Positions 12,065 to 25,394 of a DNA stretch of 64,000 nucleotides are shown piece after piece. A program made the translations under genes and the position numbers. The stretch is from Gordius sp. MW1 (lineage: Eukaryota; Nematomorpha; Gordioida; Gordea; Gordiidae). The stretch is from assembly GCA_964036665.1 (NCBI GenBank), contig OZ038528.1:10856501-10920500 (forward strand). The letters are read 5' to 3'. The notes under the pieces were generated by a model. The model searched no databases, had not been told where the DNA came from, and worked only from the letters and a program-made list of their open reading frames with translations. The first letter of the stretch is position 1. Each line of letters begins with the position of its first letter.

Positions 12065-15000
12065 TCGTTTTCAGATGTGGTTTCCATGATAAAAAGTAAA
12101 AATTTATCAGAATCAGAAAACTATTACTTTGAAATCATGATCGCATAGTGCATTTTTGAAAAATTAAGCACTCACGTTGCGATACAACAAACTAATCGCA
12201 ACAATAAAACGTTGTCTTTTGTCAAAATGATAGTTCTCGCAGCTTAAAACCTCTTTTCGGATGTCAATCGAGGATAATAGGATTCTCAAACAGCCTACTT
12301 TTATATATTTTTTCATGCTCTTTCACATAGAATCGAAAAAAATAAATATTTTGACCCCATCATTTTTCACATATTTTTCTTTCAACCGTATTCATCCGAT
12401 GAAAGTTGTCGTTTTCAGACGTGGTTTCCATGATAAAAAGTAAAAATTTATCAGAATCAGAAAACTATTACTTTGAAATCATGATCGCATAGTGCATTTT
12501 TGAAAAATTAAGCATTCACGTTGCGATACAACAAACTAATCGCAACAATAAAACGTTGTCTTTTGTCAAAATGATAGTTCTCGCAGCTTAAAACCTCTTT
12601 TCGGAAGTCAATCGAGGATAATAGGATTCTCAAATTGGCCTACTATTATATATTTTTTCATGCTCTTCCACATAGAATCGAAAAAAATAAATATTTTTAC
12701 CTCAAAATTTTTCACATATTTTTCTTTCAACCGTATTCATCCGATGAAAGTTCTCGTTTTCAGACGTGGTTTCCATGATAAAAAGTAAAAATTTATCAGA
12801 ATCAGAAAACTATTACTTTGAAATCATGATCGCATAGTGCATTTTTGAAAAATTAAGCATTCACGTAGCGATACAACAAACTAATCGCAATAATAAAACG
12901 TTGTCTTTTGTCAAAATGATAGTTCTCGCAGCTTAAAACCTCTTTTCGGGAGTCAATCGAGGATAATAGGATTCTCAAATTGGCCTACTTTTATATATTT
13001 TTTCATGCTCTTTCATATAGAATCGAAAAAAATAAATATTTTTACCTTAAAATTTTTCACATATTTTTCTTTGAACCGTATTCATCCGATGAAAGTTGTC
13101 GTTTTCAGACGTGGTTTCCATGATAAAAAGTAAAAATTTATCAGAATCAGAAAACTATTACTTTGAAATCATGATCGCATAGTGCATTTTTGAAAAATTA
13201 AGCACTCACGTTGCGATACAACAAACTAATCGCAACAATAAAACGTTGTCTTTTGTCAAAATGATAGTTCTCGCAGCTTAAAACCTCTTTTCGGAAGTCA
13301 ATCGAGGATAATAGGATTCTCAAATTGGCCTACTTTTATATATTTTTTCCTACTCTTTCACATAGAATCGAAAAAAATAAATATTTTTACCTCAAAATTT
13401 TTCACATATTTTTCTTTCAACCGTATTCATCCGATGAAAGTTGTCGTTTTCAAACGTGGTTTCCATGATAAAAAGTAAAAATTTATCGGAATCAGAAAAC
13501 TATTACTTTGAAATCATGATCGCATAGTGCATTTTTGAAAAATTAAGCACTCACGTTGCGATACAACAAACTAATCGCAACAATAAAACGTTGTCTTTTG
13601 TCAAAATGATAGTTCTCGCAGCTTAAAACCTCTTTTCGGAAGTCAATCGAGGATAATAGGATTCTCAAATTGGCCTACTATTATATATTTTTTCATGCTC
13701 TTTCACATAGAATCGAAAAAAATAAATATTTTTGCCTCAAAATTTTTCACATATTTTTCTTTGAACCGTATTCATCCGATGAAAGTTGTCGTTTTCAGAC
13801 GTGGTTTCCATGATAAAAAGTAAAAATTTATCAGAATCAGAAAACTATTACTTTGAAATCATGATCGCATAGTGCATTTTTGAAAAATTAAGCACTCACG
13901 TTGCGATACAACAAACTAATCGCAACAATAAAACGTTGTCTTTTGTCAAAATGATAGTTCTCGCAGCTTAAAACCTCTTTTCGGAAGTCAATCGAGGATA
14001 ATAGGATTCTCAAATTGGCCTACTTTTATATATTTTTTCATGCTCTTTCACATAGAATCGAAAAAAATCAATATTTTTACCTCAAAAGTTTTCACATATT
14101 TTTCTTTCAACCGTATTCATCCGATGAAGGTTGTCGTTTTCAGACGTGGTTTCCATGATAAAAAGTAAAAATTTATCAGAATCAGAAAACTATTACTTTG
14201 AAATCATGATCGCATAGTGCATTTTTGAAAAATTTAGCACTCACGTTGCGATACAACAAACTAATCGCAACAATAAAACGTTGTCTTTTGTCAAAATGAT
14301 AGTTCTCGCAGCTTAAAACCTCTTTTCGGAAGTCAATCGAGGATAATAGGATTCTCAAATTGGCCTACTTTTATATATTTTTTCATGCTCTTTCACATAG
14401 AATCGAAAAAAATAAATATTTTTACCTTAAAAGTTTTCACATATTTTTCTTTCAACCGTATTCATCCGATGAAAGTTGTCGTTTTCAGACGTGGTTTCCA
14501 TGATAAAAAGTAAAAATTTATCAGAATCAGAAAACTATTACTTTGAAATCATGATCGCATAGTGCATTTTTGAAAAATTAAGCACTCACGTTGCGATACA
14601 ACAAACTAATCGCAACAATAAAACGTTGTCTTTTGTCAAAATGATAGTTCTCGCAGCTTAAAACCTCTTTTCGGATGTCAATCGAGGATAATAGGATTCT
14701 CAAACAGCCTACTTTTATATATTTTTTCATGCTCTTTCACATCGAATCGAAAAAAATAAATATTTTTACCTCAACATTTTTTACATATTTTTCTTTCAAC
14801 CGTATTCATCCGATGAAAGTTGTCGTTTTCTGACGTGGTTTCCATGATAAAAAGTAAATATTTATCAGAATCAGAAAACTATTACTTTGAAATCATGATC
14901 GCTTAGTGCATTTTTGAAAAATTAAGCACTCACGTTGCGATACAACTAACTAATCGCAACAATAAAACGTTGTCTTGTGTCAAAATGATAGTTCTCGCAG

Positions 15001-15166
15001 CTTAAAACCTCTTTTCGGATGTCAATCGAGGATAATAGGATTCTCAAACAGCCTACTTTTATATATTTTTTCATGCTCTTTCACATAGAATCGGAAAAAA
15101 TAAATATTTTTACCTCAACATTTTTTACATATTTTTCTTTCAACCGTATTCATCCGATGAAAGTTG
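12065..15166 (+). repeat. 9-mer HOR, copy 4 (3102 bp)
   Basis: Units start at 12065, 12409, 12754, 13099, 13444, 13789, 14134, 14479 and 14823. It is closest to copy 3: both have TCATATAG in the GGGAGTC unit and GATGAAGGTTG after the AATCAATATT-type unit. The fourth unit has regained CATGATCGC. The last unit (14823) has TTCTGACG, ACAACTAAC and AATCGGAAAA and does not end in CCGGTG, so it does not lead into another GATGTGG unit; the HOR series stops here. Confidence 0.88.
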
Positions 15167-18100
15167 TCGTTTTCAGACGTGGTTTCCATGATAAAAAGTA
15201 AAAATTTATCAGAATCAGAAAACTATTACTTTGAAATCATGATCGCATAGTGCATTTTTGAAAAATTAAGCACTCACGTTGCGATACAACAAACTAATCG
15301 CAACAATAAAACGTTGTCTTTTGTCAAAATGATAGTTCTCGCAGCTTAAAACCTCTTTTCGGAAGTCAATCGAGGATAATAGGATTCTCAAACAGCCTAC
15401 TTTTATATATTTTTTCATGCTCTTTCACATAGAATCGGAAAAAATAAATATTTTTACCTCAACATTTTTTACATATTTTTCTTTCAACCGTATTCATCCG
15501 ATGAAAGTTGTCGTTTTCAGACGTGGTTTCCATGATAAAAAGTAAAAATTTATCAGAATCAGAAAACTATTACTTTGAAATCATGATCGCATAGTGCATT
15601 TTTGAAAAATTAAGCATTCACGTTGCGATACAACAAACTAATCGCAACAATAAAACGTTGTCTTTTGTCAAAATGATAGTTCTCGCAGCTTAAAACCTCT
15701 TTTCGGAAGTCAATCGAGGATATTAGGATTCTCAAATTAACCTACTATTATATATTTTTTCATGCTCTTTCACATAGAATCGAAAAAAATAAATATTTTT
15801 ACCTCAAAAGTTTTCACATATTTTTCTTTCAACCGTATTCATCCGATGAAAGTTGTCGTTTTCAGACGTGGTTTCCATGATAAAAAGTAAAAATTTATCG
15901 GAATCAGAAAACTATTACTTTGAAATCATGATCGCATAGTGCATTTTTGAAAAATTAAGCACTCACGTTGCGATACAACAAACTAATCGCAACAATAAAA
16001 CGTTGTCTTTTGTCAAAATGATAGTTCTCTCAGCTTAAAACCTCTTTTCGGAAGTCAATCGAGGATAATAGGATTCTCAAATTGGCCTACTTTTATATAT
16101 TTTTTCATGCTCTTTCACATAGAATCGAAAAAAATAAAGATTTTTACCTCAAAATTTTTCACATATTTTTCTTTCAACCGTATTCATCCGATGAAAGTTG
16201 TCGTTTTCAGACGTGGTTTCCATGATAAAAAGTAAAAATTTATCAGAATCAGAAAACTATTACTTTGAAATCATGATCGCATAGTGCATTTTTGAAAAAT
16301 TAAGCACTCACGTTGCGATACAACAAACTAATCGCAACAATAAAACGTTGTCTTTTGTCAAAATGATAGTTCTCGCAGCTTAAAACCTCTTTTCGGAAGT
16401 CAATCGAGGATAATAGGATTCTCAAATTGGCCTACTTTTATATATTTTTTCATGCTCTTTCACATAGAATCGAAAAAAATAAATATTTTTACCTCAAAAG
16501 TTTTCACATATTTTTCTTTCATCCGTATTCATCCGATGAAAGTTGTCGTTTTCAGACGTGGTTTCCATGATAAAAAGTAAATTTATCAGAATCAGAAAAC
16601 TATTACTTTGAAATCATGATCGCATAGTGCATTTTTGAAAAATTAAGCACTCACGTTGCGATACAACAAACTAATCGCAACAATAAAACGTTGTCTTTTG
16701 TCAAAATGATAGTTCTCGCAGCTTAAAACCTCTTTTCGGATGTCAGTCGAGAATAATAGGATTCTCAAATTGGCCTACTATTATATGTTTTTTCATGCTC
16801 TTTCACATAGAATCGAAAAAAATAAATATTTTTACCTCAAAATTTTTCACATATTTTTCTTTCAACCGTATTCATCCGATGAAAGTTGTCGTTTTCAGAC
16901 GTGGTTTCCATGATAAAAAGTAAAAATTTATCAGAATCAGAAAACTATTACTTTGAAATCATGATCGCATAGTGCATTTTTGAAAAATTAAGCACTCACG
17001 TTGCGATACAACAAACTAATCGCAATAATAAAACGTTGTCTTTTGTCAAAATGATAGTTCTCGCAGCTTAAAACCTCTTTTCGGAAGTCAATCGAGGATA
17101 ATAGGATTCTCAAATTGGCCTACTTTTATATATTTTTTCATGCTCTTTCACATAGAATTGAATTTTTACCTCAAAATTTTTCACATATTTTTCTTTGAAC
17201 CGTATTCATCCGATGAAAGTTGTCGTTTTCAGACGTGGTTTCCATGATAAAAAGTAAAAATTTATCAGAATCAGAAAACTATTACTTTGAAATCATGATC
17301 GCATAGTGCATTTTTGAAAAATTAAGCATTCACGTAGCGATACAACAAACTAATCGCAACAATAAAACGTTGTCTTTTGTCAAAATGATAGTTCTCGCAG
17401 CTTAAAACCTCTTTTCGGAAGTCAATCGAGGATAATAGGATTCTCAAATTGGCCTACTTTTATATATTTTTTCATGCTCTTTCACATAGAATCGAAAAAA
17501 ATAAATATTTTTACCTCAAAATTTTTCACATATTTTTCTTTGAACCGTATTCATCCGATGAAAGTTGTCGTTTTCAGACGTGGTTTCCATAATAAAAAGT
17601 AAAAATTTATCAGAATCAGAAAACTATTACTTTGAAATCATGATCGCATAGTGCATTTTTGAAAAATTAAGCACTCACGTTGCGATACAACAAACTAATC
17701 GCAACAATAAAACGTTGTCTTTTGTCAAAATGATAGTTCTCGCAGCTTAAAACCTCTTTTCGGATGTCAATCGAGGATAATAGAATTCTCAAATAGCCTA
17801 CTTTTATATATTTTTTCATGCTCTTTCACATAGAATCGAAAAAAATAAATATTTTTACCTCAAAAGTTTTCACATATTTTTCTTTCAAGCGTATTCATCC
17901 GGTGAAAGTTGTCGTTTTCAGATGTGGTTTCCATGATAAAAAGTAAAAATTTATCAGAATCAGAAAACTATAACTTTGAAATCATGATCGCATAGTGCAT
18001 TTTTGAAAAATTAAGCACTCACGTTGCGATACAACAAACTAATCGCAACAATAAAACGTTGTCTTTTGTCAAAATGATAGTTCTCGCAGCTTAAAACCTC

Positions 18101-18599
18101 TTTTCGGAAGTCAATCGAGGATAATAGGATTCTCAAATTGGCCTACTTTCATATATTTGTTCATGCTCTTTCACATAGAATCGAAAAAATAAATATTTTT
18201 ACCTCAAAATTTTTCACATATTTTTCTTTGAACCGTATTCATCCGATGAAAGTTGTCGTTTTCAGACGTGGTTTCTATGATAAAAAGTAAATATTTATCA
18301 GAATCAGAAAACTATTACTTTGAAATCATGATCGCATAGTGCATTTTTGAAAAATTAAGCACTCACGTTGCGATACAACAAACTAATCGCAACAATAAAA
18401 CGTTATCTTTTGTCAAAATGATAGTTCTCGCAGCATAAAACCTCTTTTCGGATGTCAATCGAGGATAATAGGATTCTCAAATAGCCTACTTTTATATATT
18501 TTTTCATGCTCTTTCACATAGAATCGAAAAAAATAAATATTTTTACCTCAACATTTTTTACTTATTTTTCTTTCAAGCGTATTCATCCGATGAAAGTTG
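15167..18599 (+). repeat. Irregular block of ten monomers
   Basis: Units start at 15167, 15511, 15856, 16201, 16546, 16889, 17223, 17568, 17912 and 18256. No clear multi-monomer period repeats within the block. Many units carry private changes: TATTAGG and AATTAACC (15511), a 2-bp loss in the GTAAATTTATC segment (16546), an 11-bp loss (16889), CTATAACTTTG (17912), CGTTATC and GCATAAAAC (18256). Units 17568 and 17912 resemble the GAATTCTC / GATGTGG pair at 2071-2415. No gene. Confidence 0.8.
16889..17222 (+). repeat. 334-bp monomer with 11-bp deletion
   Basis: The A-run and following TAAAT of the A/T-tract segment are missing, so CATAGAATTG runs directly into AATTTTTACC around 17151-17169. 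The rest of the unit is ordinary, with AATAATAAAAC. I saw no second copy of this deletion, so it has not spread in this window. Confidence 0.85.
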
Positions 18600-20300
18600 T
18601 CGTTTTCAGACGTGGTTTTCATGATAAAAAGTAAAAATTTATCAGAATCAGAAAACTATTACTTTGAAATCATGATCGCATAGTGCATTTTTGAAAAATT
18701 AAGCATTTACGTAGCGATACAACAAACTAAGCGCAACAATAAAACGTTGTCTTTTGTCAAAATGATAGTTCTCGCAGCTTAAAACCTCTTTTCGGAAGTC
18801 AATCGAGGATAATAGGATTCTCAAATTGGCCTATTTTATATATTTTTTCATGCTCTTTCACATAGAATCGAAAAAAATAATTATTTTTACCTCAAAAGTT
18901 TTCACATATTTTTCTTTGAACCGTATTCATCTGATGAAAGTTGTCGTTTTCAGACGTGGTTTCCATGATAAAAAGTAAAAATTTATCAGAATCAGAAAAC
19001 TATTACTTTGAAATCATGATCGCATAGTGCATTTTTGAAAAATTAAGCACTCACGTTGCGATACAACAAACTAATCGCAACAATAAAACGTTGTCTTTTG
19101 TCAAAATGATAGTTCTCGCAGCTTAAAACCTCTTTTCGGAAGTCAATCGAGGATAATAGGATTCTCAAATTGGCCTACTTTTATATATTTTTTCATGCTC
19201 TTTCACATAGAATCGAAAAAAAAAATATTTTTACCTCAAAATTTTTCACATATTTCGATGAAAGTTGTCGTTTTCAGACGTGGTTTCCATGATAAAAAGT
19301 AAAAATTTATCAGAATCAGAAAACTATTACTTTGAAATCATGATCGCATAGTGCATTTTTGAAAAATTAAGCATTCACGTAGCGATACAACAAACTAATC
19401 GCAACAATAAAACGTTGTCTTTTGTCAAAATGATAGTTCTCGCAGCTTAAAACCTCTTTTCGGAAGTCAATCGAGGATAATAGGATTCTCAAATTGGCCT
19501 ATTTTATATATTTTTTCATGCTCTTTCACATAGAATCGAAAAAAATAATTATTTTTACCTCAAAAGTTTTCACATATTTTTCTTTGAACCGTATTCATCC
19601 GATGAAAGTTGTCGTTTTCAGACGTGGTTTCCATGATAAAAAGTAAAAATTTATCAGAATCAGAAAACTATTACTTTGAAATCATGATCGCATAGTGCAT
19701 TTTTGAAAAATTAAGTACTCACGTTGCGATACAACAAACTAATCGCAACAATAAAACGTTGTCTTTTGTCAAAATGATAGTTCTCGCAGCTTAAAACCTC
19801 TTTTCGGAAGTCAATCGAGGATAATAGGATTCTCAAATTGGCCTACTTTTATATATTTTTTCATGCTCTTTCACATAGAATCGAAAAAAATAAATATTTT
19901 TACCTCAAATTTTTCACATATTTTTCTTTGAACCGTATTCATCCGATGAAAGTTGTCGTTTTCAGACGTGGTTTTCATGATAAAAAGTAAAAATTTATCA
20001 GAATCAGAAAACTATTACTTTGAAATCATGATCGCATAGTGCATTTTTGAAAAATTAAGCACTCACGTTGCGATACAACAAACTAATCGCAACAATAAAA
20101 CGTTGTCTTTTGTCAAAATGATAGTTCTCGCAGCTTAAAACCTCTTTTCGGAAGTCAATCGAGGATAATAGGATTCTCAAATTGGCCTACTTTTATATAT
20201 TTTTTCATGCTCTTTCACATAGAATCGAAAAAAATAATTATTTTTACCTCAAAAGTTTTCACATATTTTTCTTTCAACCGTATTCATCCGATGAAAGTTG
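18600..20300 (+). repeat. 5-mer HOR, copy 1 (1701 bp)
   Basis: Units start at 18600, 18944, 19268, 19612 and 19956. Markers in order: CCTATTTTATA with AATTATTTTT and a CATCTGATG ending (18600); a 324-bp unit with a 20-bp 3' deletion (18944); CCTATTTTATA again with a CATCCGATG ending (19268); AAGTACTC (19612); GGTTTTCATG (19956). The first unit differs from its partner in copy 2 by GCATTTACG and ACTAAGCGC. Confidence 0.9.
18944..19267 (+). repeat. Truncated monomer, first copy (324 bp)
   Basis: ACATATTT is joined directly to CGATGAAAG at about 19255, removing 20 bases that hold the CTTTGAACC segment and half of the small CTTTCA/TGAAAG dyad. The A/T-tract segment is also altered, with the TAAAT interruption replaced by A. 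The same 20-bp junction occurs in four more monomers of this window. Confidence 0.9.
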
Positions 20301-22001
20301 TCGTTTTCAGACGTGGTTTCCATGATAAAAAGTAAAAATTTATCAGAATCAGAAAACTATTACTTTGAAATCATGATCGCATAGTGCATTTTTGAAAAAT
20401 TAAGCATTCACGTAGCGATACAACAAACTAATCGCAACAATAAAACGTTGTCTTTTGTCAAAATGATAGTTCTCGCAGCTTAAAACCTCTTTTCGGAAGT
20501 CAATCGAGGATAATAGGATTCTCAAATTGGCCTATTTTATATATTTTTTCATGCTCTTTCACATAGAATCGAAAAAAATAATTATTTTTACCTCAAAAGT
20601 TTTCACATATTTTTCTTTGAACCGTATTCATCTGATGAAAGTTGTCGTTTTCAGACGTGGTTTCCATGATAAAAAGTAAAAATTTATCAGAATCAGAAAA
20701 CTATTACTTTGAAATCATGATCGCATAGTGCATTTTTGAAAAATTAAGCACTCACGTTGCGATACAACAAACTAATCGCAACAATAAAACGTTGTCTTTT
20801 GTCAAAATGATAGTTCTCGCAGCTTAAAACCTCTTTTCGGAAGTCAATCGAGGATAATAGGATTCTCAAATTGGCCTACTTTTATATATTTTTTCATGCT
20901 CTTTCACATAGAATCGAAAAAAAAAATATTTTTACCTCAAAATTTTTCACATATTTCGATGAAAGTTGTCGTTTTCAGACGTGGTTTCCATGATAAAAAG
21001 TAAAAATTTATCAGAATCAGAAAACTATTACTTTGAAATCATGATCGCATAGTGCATTTTTGAAAAATTAAGCATTCACGTAGCGATACAACAAACTAAT
21101 CGCAACAATAAAACGTTGTCTTTTGTCAAAATGATAGTTCTCGCAGCTTAAAACCTCTTTTCGGAAGTCAATCGAGGATAATAGGATTCTCAAATTGGCC
21201 TATTTTATATATTTTTTCATGCTCTTTCACATAGAATCGAAAAAAATAATTATTTTTACCTCAAAAGTTTTCACATATTTTTCTTTGAACCGTATTCATC
21301 CGATGAAAGTTGTCGTTTTCAGACGTGGTTTCCATGATAAAAAGTAAAAATTTATCAGAATCAGAAAACTATTACTTTGAAATCATGATCGCATAGTGCA
21401 TTTTTGAAAAATTAAGTACTCACGTTGCGATACAACAAACTAATCGCAACAATAAAACGTTGTCTTTTGTCAAAATGATAGTTCTCGCAGCTTAAAACCT
21501 CTTTTCGGAAGTCAATCGAGGATAATAGGATTCTCAAATTGGCCTACTTTTATATATTTTTTCATGCTCTTTCACATAGAATCGAAAAAAATAAATATTT
21601 TTACCTCAAATTTTTCACATATTTTTCTTTGAACCGTATTCATCCGATGAAAGTTGTCGTTTTCAGACGTGGTTTTCATGATAAAAAGTAAAAATTTATC
21701 AGAATCAGAAAACTATTACTTTGAAATCATGATCGCATAGTGCATTTTTGAAAAATTAAGCACTCACGTTGCGATACAACAAACTAATCGCAACAATAAA
21801 ACGTTGTCTTTTGTCAAAATGATAGTTCTCGCAGCTTAAAACCTCTTTTCGGAAGTCAATCGAGGATAATAGGATTCTCAAATTGGCCTACTTTTACATA
21901 TTTTTTCATGCTCTTTCACATAGAATCGAAAAAAATAAATATTTTTACCTCAAAAGTTTTCACATATTTTTCTTTCAACCGTATTCATCCGATGAAAGTT
22001 G
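20301..22001 (+). repeat. 5-mer HOR, copy 2 (1701 bp)
   Basis: Units start at 20301, 20645, 20969, 21313 and 21657, matching copy 1 unit by unit, including the truncated second unit. Differences are few: the first unit has GCATTCACG and ACTAATCGC, and the last has TTTTACATATT and AAATAAATATT in place of AATTATTTTT. The equal total length and shared rare markers show a recent duplication of the 1701-bp block. Confidence 0.9.
20645..20968 (+). repeat. Truncated monomer, second copy (324 bp)
   Basis: Same deletion junction and same uninterrupted A-run as the unit 1701 bp upstream. It was copied as part of the 5-mer block. Confidence 0.9.
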
Positions 22002-22346
22002 TCGTTTTCAAACGTGGTTTCCATGATAAAAAGTAAAAATTTATCAGAATCAGAAAACTATTACTTTGAAATCATGATCGCATAGTCCATTTTTGAAAAA
22101 TTAAGCACTCACGTTGCGATACAACAAACTAATCGCAACAATAAAACGTTGTCTTTTGTCAAAATGATAGTTCTCGCAGCTTAAAACCTCTTTTCGGAAG
22201 TCAATCGAGGATAATAGGATTCTCAAATTGGCCTACTATTATATATTTTTTCATGCTCTTTCACATAGAATCGAAAAAAATAAATATTTTTACCTCAAAA
22301 TTTTTCACATATTTTTCTTTCAACCGTATTCATCCGATGAAAGTTG

Positions 22347-22696
22347 TCGTTTTCAGACGTGGTTTCCATGATAAAAAGTAAAAATTTATCAGAATCAGAA
22401 AACTATTACTTTAAAATCATGATCGCATAGTGCATTTTTGAAAAATTAAGCACTCACGTTGACGTTGCGATACAACAAACTAATCGCAACAATAAAACGT
22501 TGTCTTTTGTCAAAATGATAGTTCTCGCAGCTTAAAACCTCTTTTCGGAAGTTAATCGAGGATAATAGGATTCTCAAATTGGCCTATTTTATATATTTTT
22601 TTATGCTCTTTCACATAGAATCGAAAAAAATAATTATTTTTACCTCAAAAGTTTTCACATATTTTTCTTTCAACCGTATTCATCCGATGAAAGTTG
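22347..22696 (+). repeat. 350-bp monomer with 6-bp tandem duplication
   Basis: ACGTTG is duplicated in tandem at 22456-22467, just at the left arm of the core dyad, so an extra ACGTTG precedes GCGAT. The unit also has CTTTAAAATC, GAAGTTAATC and the CCTATTTTATA / AATTATTTTT markers of the upstream 5-mer. It is the longest monomer in the window and I saw no copy of it. Confidence 0.85.
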
Positions 22697-23021
22697 TCGT
22701 TTTCAGACGTGGTTTCCATGATAAAAAGTAAAAATTTATCAGAATCAGAAAACTATTACTTTGAAATCATGATCGCATAGTGCATTTTTGAAAAATTAAG
22801 CACTCACGTTGCGATACAACAAACTAATCGCAACAATAAAACGTTGTCTTTTGTCAAAATGATAGTTCTCGCAGCTTGAAACCTCTTTTCGGAAGTCAAT
22901 CGAGGATAATAGGATTCTCAAATTGGCCTACTTTTATATATTTTTTCATGCTCTTTCACATAGAATCGAAAAAAATAAATATTTTTACCTCAAAATTTTT
23001 CACATATTTCGATGAAAGTTG
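22697..23021 (+). repeat. Truncated monomer, third copy (325 bp)
   Basis: It carries the ACATATTT-CGATGAAAG junction, but with the normal AAATAAATATT in the A/T-tract segment and with GCTTGAAACC. The truncation is therefore found on a different background from the copies at 18944 and 20645. Confidence 0.88.
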
Positions 23022-23366
23022 TCGTTTTCAGACGTGGTTTCCATGATAAAAAGTAAAAATTTATCAGAATCAGAAAACTATTACTTTGAAATCATGATCG
23101 CATAGTGCATTTTTGAAAAATTAAGCACTCACGTTGCGATACAACAAACTAATCGCAACAATAAAACGTTGTCTTTTGTCAAAATGATAGTTCTCGCAGC
23201 TTAAAACCTCTTTTCGGAAGTCAATCGAGGATAATAGGATTCTCAAATTGGCCTACTTTTATATATTTTTTCATGCTCTTTTACATAGAATCGAAAAAAA
23301 TAAATATTTTTACCTCAAAATTTTTCACATATTTTTCTTTGAACCGTATTCATCCGATGAAAGTTG

Positions 23367-23691
23367 TCGTTTTCAGACGTGGTTTCCATGATAAAAAGTA
23401 AAAATTTATCAGAATCAGAAAACTATTACTTTGAAATCATGATCGCATAGTGCATTTTTGAAAAATTAAGCACTCACGTTGCGATACAACAAACTAATCG
23501 CAACAATAAAACGTTGTCTTTTGTCAAAATGATAGTTCTCGCAGCTTGAAACCTCTTTTCGGAAGTCAATCGAGGATAATAGGATTCTCAAATTGGCCTA
23601 CTTTTATATATTTTTTCATGCTCTTTCACATAGAATCGAAAAAAATAAATATTTTTACCTCAAAATTTTTCACATATTTCGATGAAAGTTG
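23367..23691 (+). repeat. Truncated monomer, fourth copy (325 bp)
   Basis: Same background as the unit 670 bp upstream, with GCTTGAAACC and the same 20-bp junction near 23679. Confidence 0.88.
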
Positions 23692-25069
23692 TCGTTTTCA
23701 GACGTGGTTTCCATGATAAAAAGTAAAAATTTATCAGAATCAGAAAACTATTACTTTGAAATCATGATCGCATAGTGCATTTTTGAAAAATTAAGCCCTC
23801 ACGTTGCGATACAACAAACTAATCGCAACAATAAAACGTTGTCTTTTGTCAAAATGATAGTTCTCGCAGCTTAAAACCTCTTTTCGGAAGTCAATCGAGG
23901 ATAATAGGATTCTCAAATAGGCCTACTTTTATATATTTTTTCATGCTCTTTCACATAGAATCGAAAAAAATAAATATTTTTACCTCAAAAGTTTTCACAT
24001 ATTTTTCTTTCAACCGTATTCATCCGATGAAAGTTGTCGTTTTCAGACGTGGTTTCCATGATAAAAAGTAAAAATTTATCAGAATCAGAAAACTATTACT
24101 TTGAAATAATGATCGCATAGTGCATTTTTGAAAAATTAAGCATTCACGTAGCGATACAACAAACTAATCGCAACAATAAAACGTTGTCTTTTGTCAAAAT
24201 GATAGTTCTCGCAGCTTAAAACCTCTTTTCGGAAGTCAATCGAGAATAATAGGATTCTCAAATTGGCCTACTTTCATATATTTTTTCATGCTCTTTCACA
24301 TAGAATCGAAAAAAATAAATATTTTTACCTCAAAATTTTTCACATATTTTTCTTTGAACCGTATTCATCCGATGAAAGTTGTCGTTTTCAGACGTGGTTT
24401 CCATGATAAAAAGTAAAAATTTATCAGAATCAGAAAACTATTACTTTGAAATCATGATCGCATAGTGCATTTTTGAAAAATTAAGCACTCACGTTGCGAT
24501 ACAACATACTAATCGCAACAATAAAACGTTGTCTTTTGTCAAAATGATAGTTCTCGCACTTAAAACCTCTTTTCGGATGTCAATCGAGGATAATAGGATT
24601 CTCAAATAGCCTACTTTTATATATTTTTTCATGCTCTTTCACATAGAATCGAAAAAAATAAATATTTTTACCTCAAAAGTTTTCACATATTTTTCTTTCA
24701 AGCGTATTCATCCGGTGAAAGTTGTCGTTTTCAGATGTGGTTTCCATGATAAAAAGTAAAAATTTATCAGAATCAGAAAACTATTACTTTGAAATCATGA
24801 TCGCATAGTGCATTTTTGAAAAATTAAGCATTTACGTAGCGATACAACAAACTAAGCGCAACAATAAAACGTTGTCTTTTGTCAAAATGATAGTTCTCGC
24901 AGCTTAAAACCTCTTTTCTGAAGTCAATCGAGGATAATACCATTCTCAAATTGGCCTACTATTATATATTTTTTCATGCTCTTTCACATAGAATCGAAAA
25001 AAATAAATATTTTTACCTCAAAATTTTTCACATATTTTTCTTTGAACCGTATTCATCCGATGAAAGTTG

Positions 25070-25394
25070 TCGTTTTCAGACGTGGTTTCCATGATAAAAA
25101 GTAAAAATTTATCAGAATCAGAAAACTATTTCTTTGAAATCATGATCGCATAGTGCATTTTTGAAAAATTAAGCACTCACGTTGAGATACAATAAACTAA
25201 TCGCAACAATAAAACGTTGTCTTTTGTCAAAATGATAGTTCTCGCAGCTTAAAACCTCTTTTCGGAAGTCAATCGAGGATAATAGGATTCTCAAATTGGC
25301 CTACTTTTATATATTTTTTCATCCTCTTTCACATAGAATCGAAAAAAATAAATATTTTTACCTCAAAATTTTTCACATATTTCGATGAAAGTTG
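25070..25394 (+). repeat. Truncated monomer, fifth copy (325 bp)
   Basis: The same junction with many private changes: TATTTCTTTG, GTTGAGATACAATAAAC and CATCCTCTTTC. The left arm of the core dyad is broken here. It is the most diverged carrier of the deletion and the last one in the window. Confidence 0.88.

Larger units (their letters stand above)
22697..24036 (+). repeat. Dimer HOR, two 670-bp copies
   Basis: The pairs 22697 + 23022 and 23367 + 23692 match. The first unit of each has GCTTGAAACC and the 20-bp terminal deletion (325 bp); the second is full length (345 bp). The second members differ: CTCTTTTACAT and a GAACC ending in 23022, AAGCCCTC and AATAGGCC in 23692. A local duplication of one short-plus-long pair explains this. 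Confidence 0.85.

Noticed and set aside
2611..15201. Repeated 60-codon open frames starting ATGTCAATCG in the left HOR region
   Set aside because: They appear only where a unit has GGATGTC (creating the ATG) and the 344-bp CAAACAGCC form, and they run across the monomer boundary to the TAA in AAAAAGTAA. Sequence identity between them is that of the satellite itself, and a single change (TTCTGACG at 14823) stops the frame. Nothing suggests a gene.
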